Assembly: GCF_002838835.1 (NCBI RefSeq)
Contig: NZ_NHPP01000010.1
Location: 124,001 to 188,000 of the forward strand
Direction: 5' to 3'
Length of the DNA: 64,000 nt
Source of the DNA: Siphonobacter sp. SORGH_AS_0500
GTDB lineage: Bacteria; Bacteroidota; Bacteroidia; Cytophagales; Spirosomataceae
Positions 28,093 to 36,754 of this stretch are shown here, piece by piece. The notes beneath the pieces were generated by a model, which was not told the origin of the DNA, searched no databases, and saw only the letters and a list, made by a program, of their open reading frames with translations. The position numbers were made by a program, and so were the translations under genes. Positions within the stretch are counted from its first letter, which is position 1, and the number at the start of each line of letters is the position of its first letter.

Positions 28093-29116
28093 GAGAAAAA
28101 TTTTGATTATCAGCTTTTTAGCTGGAATCTTGGGTGGTTTGGTAGCCTGCGATCAAACAAAGGATTCCGATCAATATACGGTAAAAAGCCTGCCCGGAGC
28201 TGATGCTATTCAAATTCAGTTGTCCATCGAACGGCTGGATTCTTCGCTTTTTGCTAGTACTACGCCTCAGCAATTCAAGCTCTGGGTTGATTCGCACGCG
28301 GCGTTTGTCAACAATTATTTCCTGAAAAATGGACTCCAGGACTCAACGCAACTGCTAACAGAATTGTACCGGAGAGTCAACGAGCCCAGCCTTCGGGAAT
28401 TTTATAAACAAACGCAAGCCAGCTTCGGTAACTTTGACACGCTACGCTCGGAACTTACTACGGCCTTCAAAAATATGAAAGCTTATGATTCCAGTTTCAA
28501 AGTACCCCGCATTCAGCTGGCATTTTCTGGTTTTCTGGGCTCTGATCTAATCGTTAGCGATAGTGTAATCATTATTGGTCTGGATTATTTTCTCGGTTCG
28601 AAAGCTAAGTTTCGGCCTGACGTGTATGGCTATCAGATGTGGCGGTATAATCCCAAAGCTCTGGTACCTCAGATTCTCTTCGTCTTGTCTGAGCAATATG
28701 CCAAAAACAATCCACAAGACCAGACCATGCTATCCGAGATGATCAACTACGGCAAAGGTTACGTTTTTGCTCAAACCATGTTACCTCAAACGCCCGATAG
28801 TTTGCTAATTGGCTACACGGGCCGGCAGTTAGCGGAAACGAAAATCGCCCAGGATTTAGTGTGGGGGCATTTCATAGATAATAAACTTCTCTATGAAACC
28901 AATCCTAACAAGCGGATAAAGTACCTCGGTGATCGTCCCCAAACACCGGAGATTGGCCCTCGTTGTCCGGGCAGTATTGGTCGCTGGCTGGGTTGGCAGA
29001 TCGTTCGGTATTATGAAATGAATAACCCGAATGTTAGTCTCCAGGAATTGATGAAAAATCAGGATGCCCGACAGATTCTCGAATCTTCTAAATATCGGGG
29101 GCAGGCGGAACAATAA
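28091..29116 (+). CDS. gldB: GldB-like gliding-motility lipoprotein
   Basis: About 341 residues from the ATG at 28091, which starts a lipoprotein signal (LAGILGGLVACDQTK, Cys20); an in-frame ATG 27 bases earlier would spoil this signal. The body matches GldB: LDSSLFASTTPQQF, FSGFLGSDLIVSDSVIIIGL, CPGSIGRWLGWQIVRYY and the end VSLQELMKNQDARQILESSK. GldB is an essential lipoprotein for gliding in Flavobacterium johnsoniae and is widespread in non-gliding Bacteroidota too. gldC is not next to it. The following gene is a small membrane protein of unknown function. Confidence 0.85.
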   Translation: MRKILIISFLAGILGGLVACDQTKDSDQYTVKSLPGADAIQIQLSIERLDSSLFASTTPQQFKLWVDSHAAFVNNYFLKNGLQDSTQLLTELYRRVNEPSLREFYKQTQASFGNFDTLRSELTTAFKNMKAYDSSFKVPRIQLAFSGFLGSDLIVSDSVIIIGLDYFLGSKAKFRPDVYGYQMWRYNPKALVPQILFVLSEQYAKNNPQDQTMLSEMINYGKGYVFAQTMLPQTPDSLLIGYTGRQLAETKIAQDLVWGHFIDNKLLYETNPNKRIKYLGDRPQTPEIGPRCPGSIGRWLGWQIVRYYEMNNPNVSLQELMKNQDARQILESSKYRGQAEQ

Positions 29117-29167
29117 ATGACTTTTTTCACTTAAAGCTCAGGACTCAAACGTCTGCGGCTCCTTCTC

Positions 29168-29611
29168 ATGTTTTTACTTTTTGCTTTTGCATTTGTCGTA
29201 TTATTAGGTTTGGGCGGAATTATTTTTCTGATTGTGACGCTCTCTCAGGGAGAGTCCATGCGGGAAGGCCGTCTGAAAAAACTCATCTCGGAACGTCCTT
29301 CCATGGATGAGCAAACGTTTATCGCCGCTCTCATCCAGAAGGGTTACGAAGAGTCACTAGTCAAAAAGCTTTATTCTGAATTAGCCTGGTATCTTTCTGA
29401 ACAACCTCAGTTTGGCCTTAACCCTTCAGATAATGCCGAAAAAGATTACTGGATTCCCAAAGAAAACATTACGGATTTAGCAGAGCGGCTATATGCCCAG
29501 GTTCAGGGCCGCCGCCCCTTGCTGGCTGATTGGGCCGCCTGGGACCAGCGGACGGGTAAAGCACCCATTGCAGTTTTGGAAAACATGCTCCGCTTTGCCA
29601 CTAATAAGTAG
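29168..29611 (+). CDS. Uncharacterised small single-pass membrane protein
   Basis: 147 residues. An N-terminal membrane segment (residues about 2-27, very rich in L, F, V, G) is followed by a soluble acidic part. The segment from about 45 to 130 resembles a small helical fold with KENITDLAERLYAQVQGRRP; I suspect an acyl-carrier-like (DUF1493-type) domain but cannot support it firmly. Fifty bases after gldB and 66 before the ABC transporter gene, all in one direction, so possibly one transcript. Confidence 0.6.
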   Translation: MFLLFAFAFVVLLGLGGIIFLIVTLSQGESMREGRLKKLISERPSMDEQTFIAALIQKGYEESLVKKLYSELAWYLSEQPQFGLNPSDNAEKDYWIPKENITDLAERLYAQVQGRRPLLADWAAWDQRTGKAPIAVLENMLRFATNK

Positions 29612-29677
29612 AAAGATTGGGGTTAAGTGACGGATGAATGAACGCAAAACCCCGAACTCAAAACGTAAAACGCATTT

Positions 29678-31495
29678 ATGGCTAAACGTCAAAGCTCCTT
29701 TGGTCAGGAACCATCTCCCGAAGACAAAAAGAAAGTCAGTCGGGCGGGGCTTAATAAAGCATTACATATTTTTCGGTTCGTTAAACCTTATCGTGGGCTT
29801 TTTCTGATCGGTTTGGTCTTTCTGGCTCTTTCTCAGTTAACCATGATGTCTTTTCCCTTATTGATTCGGGAAATTGTGGCAGTACTGGAAAAGAAATCAC
29901 AGTTCTCACTCAATCAGGTACTCATTGCCTTATTTGCAGTATTGGTAGGACAGGCGATTTTCTCTTTTGCCCGGATTTATTACTTCACGCGGGTGAGTGA
30001 GCGGTCAATGGCCGACGTTCGCAAGAGTTTATACACAAAGATTGTAACCTTACCCATTCGGTTCTTCGAGCAACGCAGAGTAGGAGAGTTGATGAGTCGT
30101 ATGACTTCCGACGTTACTCAGTTACAGGATGTGTTAACCATCACCCTGGCAGAGTTATTACGGGGCGTGGCAACCCTGGTGATTGGAATCGTAGTGATTC
30201 TGACGATTTCCTGGAAACTTACCTTATTCATGCTGGCCACTTTTCCAGTGCTGGTAGTAGCCGCGATGGTGTTTGGGAAGTTCATTCGCACGATGTCTAA
30301 GCAGGCCCAGGACGAACTGGCTTCGGCTAATATTATTGTGGAAGAAACGCTTCAGTCTATTAATATAGTAAAAGCATTCACTAATGAAAAACTGGAAGTA
30401 ACCCGTTATACGACGGCTTTGAATCGGGTAGTTAACACCGCCTTGAAAGCTTCCATGTACAGAGGTGGCTTTGTTTCCTTCATCATTTTTGCTCTCTTCG
30501 GCGGCATCATTGGCGTAGTTTGGTACGGAGCAACACTAGTATTAAACGGTGAAATGATCATGGCCGATCTTTTTGGCTTCGTATTATACACTGCCTTCAT
30601 CGGTGGGTCAGTGGGTGGTTTAGGTGATATGTATGCTCAGGTGCAGAAAACCATTGGTGCTTCCGAGCGTATTCTGGAAATTCTGGAAGAATCTTCAGAA
30701 GTTGAACTTGATCAAACCAATCTGATTCGCAAACCTACTCTGGACGGCAGTATTGAATTTAAGAATGTAGGCTTTAGTTACCCTTCCCGCCCCGATATTC
30801 AGGTATTGAAAAATATTAACCTCCACGTTCAGAAAGGCGAGAAAATTGCTTTAGTGGGTTATTCAGGAGCCGGTAAGTCGACTATAGTGCAATTATTAAT
30901 GCGGTATTACCGGAGCCAGCAGGGACATATCTTAGTGGATGGACAGCCGATTGATCATTACTCAATCACTGATTACCGCAGCCACATGGCCGTTGTGCCG
31001 CAGGAAGTGATGCTATTTGGGGGTACCATTCGCGAAAATATAGAATACGGTCGTCCTGGAGCTACGGACCAGGAAATCGTAGAAGCGGCCCGTAAAGCCA
31101 ATGCCTATGATTTTATTACCTCTTTTCCCGAAGGATTCAATACCATTGTCGGCGAACGGGGGGTTAAACTTTCGGGTGGTCAGCGGCAACGCATTGCCAT
31201 TGCCCGGGCGATTCTGAAAGATCCCGCTATTTTAATTTTGGATGAAGCGACGTCTTCACTGGATGCGGAATCAGAAAAACTCGTCCAGGAAGCCCTGGAT
31301 GGCTTAATGGAAAATCGGACTACGATTATTATTGCTCACCGTCTGGCCACAATTCGTAATGTTGATCAGATTTATGTACTTCAGCAGGGAGAAATCATCG
31401 AAAGAGGAACGCACGAGGAATTGTCTTTACTCGAAGATGGTTTATACAGTGGGCTCGTGAAGTTACAATTTGAAAATGCCCTGAAAATGGAATAA
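29678..31495 (+). CDS. ABC exporter, fused permease and ATPase (MsbA-like)
   Basis: 605-residue half-transporter: six membrane helices in the first about 330 residues (ABC membrane type 1, with the coupling-helix region RVGELMSRMTSDVTQLQDVL), then a nucleotide-binding domain with Walker A GYSGAGKST, Q-loop PQEVMLFGG, signature LSGGQRQRIAIARAI, Walker B ILILDEATSSLD and H-loop IIAHRLATI. It will act as a homodimer in the inner membrane. The family exports lipids, peptides or drugs; substrate not known. The next gene (Fur family) begins 52 bases on. Confidence 0.93.
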   Translation: MAKRQSSFGQEPSPEDKKKVSRAGLNKALHIFRFVKPYRGLFLIGLVFLALSQLTMMSFPLLIREIVAVLEKKSQFSLNQVLIALFAVLVGQAIFSFARIYYFTRVSERSMADVRKSLYTKIVTLPIRFFEQRRVGELMSRMTSDVTQLQDVLTITLAELLRGVATLVIGIVVILTISWKLTLFMLATFPVLVVAAMVFGKFIRTMSKQAQDELASANIIVEETLQSINIVKAFTNEKLEVTRYTTALNRVVNTALKASMYRGGFVSFIIFALFGGIIGVVWYGATLVLNGEMIMADLFGFVLYTAFIGGSVGGLGDMYAQVQKTIGASERILEILEESSEVELDQTNLIRKPTLDGSIEFKNVGFSYPSRPDIQVLKNINLHVQKGEKIALVGYSGAGKSTIVQLLMRYYRSQQGHILVDGQPIDHYSITDYRSHMAVVPQEVMLFGGTIRENIEYGRPGATDQEIVEAARKANAYDFITSFPEGFNTIVGERGVKLSGGQRQRIAIARAILKDPAILILDEATSSLDAESEKLVQEALDGLMENRTTIIIAHRLATIRNVDQIYVLQQGEIIERGTHEELSLLEDGLYSGLVKLQFENALKME

Positions 31496-31547
31496 CTTGG
31501 CTTCCAGCTTCCCACGGAGTTTTGCCAGCCTAACTATACTAATACCC

Positions 31548-31973
31548 ATGAACAAGCTCGTGCCTGCTACGTTAAAGCAACATAATCTGCGGCATACCGA
31601 AGCCCGGGAAGAAGTGCTTGACTTATTTTATAATAAAAGCTTTGCCCTCTCGCATGGGGGGCTGGAAAGTGAGCTACAGGAGCGTTTCGATCGGGTAACG
31701 ATTTATCGAACCCTAAAAACCTTTCTGGATAAAGGCATTATTCATAAAGTTCTGGATGACGAAGGAACTGTGAAGTACGCCATGTGCAAAGATGCCTGTC
31801 AGTCGGAAGATCACACCCATCATCACGATCATGTGCATTTTAAGTGCTTGTCTTGTGGTCAGACTACTTGTCTGGATCACGTGAAGATACCCAGCCTAGC
31901 TCTACCCGAAGGATATAAACGACAGGAAATCAATCTTCTTGTGCAGGGCACCTGCCCCGATTGTAAGTCTTGA
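31548..31973 (+). CDS. Fur-family transcriptional regulator (Fur/Zur/PerR-like)
   Basis: About 141 residues from ATG 31548; an in-frame ATG at 31497 would start one base after the ABC-gene stop and adds a low-complexity tail absent from the family, so 31548 is preferred. Winged-helix DNA-binding part (RHTEAREEVLDLF, FDRVTIYRTLKTFLDKGIIH) and dimerisation part with a His-rich metal site (HTHHHDHVHFKCLSCGQ) and two CxxC pairs (CLSC, CPDC) that bind structural Zn. Which metal it senses (Fe, Zn or peroxide) cannot be fixed. Followed by a strong bidirectional terminator. Confidence 0.88.
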   Translation: MNKLVPATLKQHNLRHTEAREEVLDLFYNKSFALSHGGLESELQERFDRVTIYRTLKTFLDKGIIHKVLDDEGTVKYAMCKDACQSEDHTHHHDHVHFKCLSCGQTTCLDHVKIPSLALPEGYKRQEINLLVQGTCPDCKS

Positions 31974-31985
31974 TAATTGAATAAT

Positions 31986-32029
31986 AAAACAAAAAGCTCC
32001 TACCCAAGAGGGTAGGAGCTTTTTGTTTT
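31986..32029. terminator. Bidirectional terminator before the act operon
   Basis: Long inverted repeat: core AAAAAGCTCCTACCC and GGGTAGGAGCTTTTT around a four-base loop, extended outward by AAAAC and GTTTT. It closes the fur-family gene and insulates the act promoter. Confidence 0.9.
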
Positions 32030-32241
32030 ATTTGTAGATTTTATTGTGCAATACTTTGAAAATTTGTTAGAAGTTATTGATTATTAGAACATTAATCATT
32101 TTTCAGTAAAAAGAAGATTGAATTAATAGGAGAAGGGGCTTCTAAATCGCTGATCAGCCTAACAAAAGTTTGCGTACTTATTTAGAATAAATTTAAATAG
32201 ATATTTTTCATCTAGTTTTGGCATTTCGGAAAAATCCTGAG

Positions 32242-32272
32242 TTTGAAGAACAACGATCCGATTGTAGTTTTG
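32242..32272 (+). promoter_or_regulatory. act/cox operon promoter
   Basis: TTTG (32242-32245), 19 bases, TAGTTTTG (32265-32272): an exact match to the Bacteroidota TTTG/TAnnTTTG arrangement. Start near 32279, 56 bases before the actA ATG. The stretch 32030-32241 is AT-rich and holds no gene; I see no clear operator. Confidence 0.85.
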
Positions 32273-32334
32273 TGAGCCCGGAATGGGTCTATACGGGCAT
32301 CCCGTACTGAAAATAAAAGTTGAAAAGTATTATT

Positions 32335-33564
32335 ATGATCAAACGAGCACTTAGCTACTTCTTCGGGACCGCAACGGCTATCGTTCTGACGTTGTGGAGT
32401 AGCACGTCCGGCTTTGCACAGGATCCCGCAAAAGGCGAACAGCTCTTCACCAACAACTGTGCTTCCTGTCACAATGTAGGAGAGCAAAAGCTGATCGGCC
32501 CCGGTTTAAAAGACGTTGACAAGCGTCATGACGAAGCCTGGTTAATCAAATGGATTAAAAACCCAGCCGGCATGGTAGCTAGCGGTGACGAAGCAGCTAC
32601 TAAACTGTACGATCAGTATAAGCCTATTATGATGACCGCCTTCGGAAGCCTTTCCGACGACGACATCAAAAGCATTTTAGCTTACGTTAAAGAAAAGAAT
32701 TCAGCTCCAGCTGCTCCAGCAGCAGGTACAGCAGTAGCTGGCGGCGGCGGTGGTGCTGCTCAAGGCGACGGTGAACAATCATCTGGTTTCTTCGGTATTG
32801 TTTTAGTAGCTCTGCTGGTAGTAATGATTCTGATGCTGGTTGCTCTGTTTGGCATCCTGACGGTTCTAAATCGTTTAGCGACAGTTGATCCCTCTTCCCC
32901 CGAAGCTCAGAAGATTCCCTTCTTTGCTCGTTTGAAAGAAAGTACTGGCAAACTAGGTAACAGTCCTGCGTTCCGTACAGGTGCTTTATTATTATTCGTC
33001 CTATTGGCGGGTAAAGCTACTGTAGATGGTATGTACGGAATTGGTATTCACCAGGGTTTTGCTCCTAAGCAACCCATCGCGTTCTCACACAAGCTGCACG
33101 CAGGTGAATACAAAATTGACTGTAACTATTGCCATACGGGTGTTAACAAAGGCAAGCAAGCGAATATTCCTTCGCCTAACATCTGTATGAACTGCCATAA
33201 TGCAATCAAAGGATCTTCCCCTGAAATTCAGAAAATTTACAGAGCTATCGAGAAAGATCAACCTATCGAGTGGATTCGCGTTCACAACTTACCTGATCTG
33301 GCTTACTTCAATCACTCTCAGCACGTAAACGTAGGCGGTCTGCAATGCCAGCAATGCCACGGCGAAGTAGAGAAAATGGAAGTAATCGAACAACGCTCTA
33401 CGCTGACCATGGGCTGGTGTATTGATTGCCACCGTAAGACTAGCGTGAACTCTAAAGACAACCATTACTATGACAAACTGGTTGAGATACACAAAAAAGA
33501 CGGTGTTAAAGACATGAAAGTGGCTGACATCGGTGGGCTGGAATGCTCTAAGTGTCACTATTAA
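32335..33564 (+). CDS. actA: Alternative complex III subunit ActA, multiheme cytochrome c
   Basis: Electron-transfer subunit of the quinol:acceptor oxidoreductase alternative complex III. About 409 residues. Six CxxCH heme sites: one in an N-terminal mono-heme cytochrome domain (CASCH), then CNYCH, CMNCH, CQQCH, CIDCH and CSKCH in the C-terminal part; the two parts are separated by a Gly/Ala-rich linker and two membrane segments. The pentaheme form is known from Rhodothermus; here an extra N-terminal heme domain is fused. Start at ATG 32335 rather than an upstream in-frame TTG at 32320. First gene of the act-cox operon. Confidence 0.93.
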   Translation: MIKRALSYFFGTATAIVLTLWSSTSGFAQDPAKGEQLFTNNCASCHNVGEQKLIGPGLKDVDKRHDEAWLIKWIKNPAGMVASGDEAATKLYDQYKPIMMTAFGSLSDDDIKSILAYVKEKNSAPAAPAAGTAVAGGGGGAAQGDGEQSSGFFGIVLVALLVVMILMLVALFGILTVLNRLATVDPSSPEAQKIPFFARLKESTGKLGNSPAFRTGALLLFVLLAGKATVDGMYGIGIHQGFAPKQPIAFSHKLHAGEYKIDCNYCHTGVNKGKQANIPSPNICMNCHNAIKGSSPEIQKIYRAIEKDQPIEWIRVHNLPDLAYFNHSQHVNVGGLQCQQCHGEVEKMEVIEQRSTLTMGWCIDCHRKTSVNSKDNHYYDKLVEIHKKDGVKDMKVADIGGLECSKCHY

Positions 33565-33572
33565 TATAATAG

Positions 33573-33598
33573 GGCGGCTCTGATAAAGAGCCGCCTTT
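33573..33598 (+). terminator. Intercistronic hairpin between actA and actB
   Basis: Perfect nine-pair GC-rich stem (33573-33581 with 33587-33595), five-base loop, then TTT. Weak U-tract: likely a partial terminator or an mRNA-stabilising hairpin that raises actA over downstream genes. Confidence 0.65.
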
Positions 33599-33623
33599 CC
33601 CCAACACGAGTTTTTCTAATAGA

Positions 33624-36600
33624 ATGGAAAATACTACGAAGCGATACTGGCGAGGAATAGAGGAGTTACGAAACGATCCTGAGTTCGTAAAGAATGCTCA
33701 TCGCGAATTTGCCGATTCATCTGATATTACCGACGGAGGTGGAACCTACCGTCGTGACTTCCTTAAAATGCTGGGCTTTGGTGTAGCAGCTGTTTCTTTA
33801 GCTGCCTGCGAAGCTCCTGTACGGAAAGTTATTCCTTACTTAAACAAACCCGTTGATGTTGAACCAGGGATTGCTAACTGGTACGCATCAACTTTTACTG
33901 ATGGGGGTGAGTACTGCTCCATTTTGGTAAAAACCCGCGAAGGTCGGCCTATTAAAATTGAGGGTAATCCTCAGTCAAGTATTTCTCAGGGTGGCGTAGG
34001 TACTCGCGTACATGCTTCAGTGCTGAGCTTATACGACAACGAAAAACTGCGTGATCCTCAAAAAGGGGGCAAGAAAATTGAGTGGACTGCTTTAGATAAA
34101 GAAGTAGCCGCTGGATTAGCTTCTGCTCAGAATATTCGCATCGTCTCTGGTACGATTTTGAGCCCTACGACGAAAGCGGTTATCGAAGCATTCAAAGCGA
34201 AATACCCTTCTACGGTTCATGTAGCTTACGACGCCAGTTCTGCTTACGGCTTAACCCAAGTACATGGTGGACAACTACCTGCATTTGATTTCAGTAAAGC
34301 TAAAGTTATTGTAAGCCTTGATGCCGATTTCTTAGGTACCTGGATTGCTCCTGACGAATTCTCGAAGCAGTGGGCTGCTGGTCGTAAGTTATCTTCGGCA
34401 AAAGGTGGTAATAAGCAAATGTCTCGTCACTATGACTTCAGCACGCTGATGACATTGACGGGTGCTAATGCGGATTACCGGGGTCGTTTGAAGCCTTCTC
34501 AGTCCGGCTTGGTAGCGTCTACGTTACTTCGCCTGGTGGGTGGTTCTTCAAGTACGGCTGACGTTAAAGTTGAATTCCTTGAAAAAGCAGCACGCGATCT
34601 GAAAGCAGCTGCTCCCGGAACTACACTGGTAGTTTCTGGTTCGAATGATCCTAACGTACAGGTAGTTGTAGCAGAAATCAACCGTATCTTAGGTAACTAC
34701 GGTACAACAATTGCTGGTACAAGTAACTACAAACAAGGTAATGACGCGGCTTTTGACGGATTTGTAAATGACCTGAAAGGCGGTCGTGTTGACGCGGTTC
34801 TGTTCTACGGAGCTAACCCTGTTTACGATAGCCCTCGTGGTAAAGAAATCGCTGACGCCCTTGCTCGTACGAAACTAAGCGTATCGTTCTCTGATCGTGC
34901 GGATGAAACGGCTTCTCTATGTCAATTCATTGCTCCTGATTCTCACTACTTAGAATCATGGGGTGATGCAGAACCTAAACCAGGGTTCTATTCTATTGTA
35001 CAGCCTACGATCTCAACAATTTTCAATACGCGTCAGGCTCAGGCAAGCTTATTGACATGGGCTGGACAAAATGCTGATTACTACGAATTCCTGACTCAGA
35101 ACTGGGCCACGAATATCCTGAAAACAGCTAGCAAAGAAGCCTGGAACAAAGCTGTTTACGAAGGCGTATTTGAGCCTGCTAAAGGGACGGTAGGAGCTGC
35201 TCCCGCAGTAACAGGCGATCTGATTACAGCTTTAGGTAAAATCAGTGGTACCTATAAAGCTTCGTCTACCGTACTTGAATTCGTACCTTACGAAAAAGTA
35301 GGTATGGGTACTGGTTCTCAGGCTAATAACCCTTGGTTACAAGAATTCCCAGATCCGATTTCAAAAGCTACGTGGGACAACTACGCAGCTATTTCTCAGG
35401 CTACTGCGAAGAAATTGGGCGTTCACCAGAATGACATGGTGAAACTGGAAATCGCTGGTAAAGAAGCTATTGAACTTCCCGTTCTGATTCAACCTGGCCA
35501 AACTAACGACACCGTATCGGTTGCTATCGGTTACGGTCGTTCGAAAGCAGGTAAAGCAGCAGATGGCGTAGGTAAGAACGTATTCCCTTGGATTAAATCA
35601 GTTGGTGCTGAAATTAAAGTAACGCCAACCGGTAGCCAATATAAGTGGGGTATCGGTCAGACTCAAACTCACAACACCGTAATGGCTCGTGAGTCTGTGT
35701 TACAAGAAACGATTCTGGCGAAATACCAGGAAAACGTACAGGCTGGCCGCTTCATTCCTAAAATTCAGACTTCTGAAGGAGCAAAAGATGCTACGGACAT
35801 CACGCTCTGGAATGGTCACGAAAAGAAAAATCACAGCTGGGGAATGGTCATTGACCTGAACCTTTGTACAGGTTGTGGTTCTTGCGTAGTGAGCTGCCAG
35901 GCTGAAAACAACGTTCCTGTAGTAGGACGTAAAGAAGTAGTGATGCGTCGTGAAATGCACTGGATTCGCATTGACCGCTACTATTCTTCAGTACAGCCTA
36001 AAGAAGGAGAAAGCGTATTCCAGGAATTAGAAACGCTTGAAATTGCTTCTGATAACCCAGAGGTAGTATTCCAGCCTATGCTTTGCCAGCATTGCTCGAA
36101 TGCTCCCTGCGAAACGGTATGTCCAGTATTAGCAACGACGCATAGTAATGAAGGTCTTAACCAGATGACGTATAACCGTTGTATTGGTACTCGTTACTGT
36201 GCGAACAACTGTCCTTACAAGGTACGTCGTTTTAACTGGTTCAAATATTTTGATGAAGATCGCTTCCCTTATCACTACAACAATGATCTGGGTAAAATGG
36301 TCATCAACCCTGAAGTTACTGTACGTAGCCGTGGGGTAATGGAGAAATGTTCATTCTGCGTTCAACGTATTCAGGCGACAAAACTGGCTGCGAAAAAAGA
36401 ACGTCGCAGACCTTATGCTAACGAAGTACAGGTAGCTTGTTCGCAATCCTGCTCTACGGGTGCGATTATCTTCGGTGATATGAACAACCCAGAAAGCGAA
36501 ATCTCACAAATTCTGGCAGTGGAACAACAAGGTCGTGCCTTCCACATGCTTGAAGAGATTAACGTGTTGCCACAGATCAGCTACCTGACGAAGATTCGGA

Positions 36601-36686
36601 ATAAGGATGAAGCGGACTCGCAAGCTCCTCACAAAGAGGAAAAGCATAAAGAGAACGAACACAAGCATCCTAAGTCACACGTATAA
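33624..36686 (+). CDS. actB: Alternative complex III subunit ActB (molybdopterin-like/Fe-S)
   Basis: 1020 residues, periplasmic face of the complex. A twin-arginine motif (YRRDFLKMLGF, Arg43-Arg44) followed by a lipobox Cys62 (AVSLAACEAP) predicts Tat export and lipid attachment, as seen for known ActB. Residues about 60-730 resemble a molybdopterin oxidoreductase, though in characterised complexes this part has no cofactor. The C-terminal ferredoxin-like part has cluster motifs CTGCGSCVVSC, CQHCSNAPCETVC, CANNC and CSFCVQR...CSQSC. Tail rich in Lys, Glu and His. Menaquinol electrons pass from ActC through these clusters to ActA hemes. Confidence 0.95.
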   Translation: MENTTKRYWRGIEELRNDPEFVKNAHREFADSSDITDGGGTYRRDFLKMLGFGVAAVSLAACEAPVRKVIPYLNKPVDVEPGIANWYASTFTDGGEYCSILVKTREGRPIKIEGNPQSSISQGGVGTRVHASVLSLYDNEKLRDPQKGGKKIEWTALDKEVAAGLASAQNIRIVSGTILSPTTKAVIEAFKAKYPSTVHVAYDASSAYGLTQVHGGQLPAFDFSKAKVIVSLDADFLGTWIAPDEFSKQWAAGRKLSSAKGGNKQMSRHYDFSTLMTLTGANADYRGRLKPSQSGLVASTLLRLVGGSSSTADVKVEFLEKAARDLKAAAPGTTLVVSGSNDPNVQVVVAEINRILGNYGTTIAGTSNYKQGNDAAFDGFVNDLKGGRVDAVLFYGANPVYDSPRGKEIADALARTKLSVSFSDRADETASLCQFIAPDSHYLESWGDAEPKPGFYSIVQPTISTIFNTRQAQASLLTWAGQNADYYEFLTQNWATNILKTASKEAWNKAVYEGVFEPAKGTVGAAPAVTGDLITALGKISGTYKASSTVLEFVPYEKVGMGTGSQANNPWLQEFPDPISKATWDNYAAISQATAKKLGVHQNDMVKLEIAGKEAIELPVLIQPGQTNDTVSVAIGYGRSKAGKAADGVGKNVFPWIKSVGAEIKVTPTGSQYKWGIGQTQTHNTVMARESVLQETILAKYQENVQAGRFIPKIQTSEGAKDATDITLWNGHEKKNHSWGMVIDLNLCTGCGSCVVSCQAENNVPVVGRKEVVMRREMHWIRIDRYYSSVQPKEGESVFQELETLEIASDNPEVVFQPMLCQHCSNAPCETVCPVLATTHSNEGLNQMTYNRCIGTRYCANNCPYKVRRFNWFKYFDEDRFPYHYNNDLGKMVINPEVTVRSRGVMEKCSFCVQRIQATKLAAKKERRRPYANEVQVACSQSCSTGAIIFGDMNNPESEISQILAVEQQGRAFHMLEEINVLPQISYLTKIRNKDEADSQAPHKEEKHKENEHKHPKSHV

Positions 36687-36696
36687 GTAAGTAAAC

Positions 36697-36725
36697 ACTG
36701 AGTTCAGACTTGTTCTGGACTCAGT
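36697..36725 (+). other. Intercistronic hairpin between actB and actC
   Basis: Eleven-pair stem (ACTGAGTTCAG with CTGGACTCAGT, one G-U), seven-base loop, no U-tract. Probably an mRNA-stability or processing hairpin. Confidence 0.5.
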
Positions 36726-36754
36726 ATTCATTCGAACTCTGAAAATTTAGAAAT

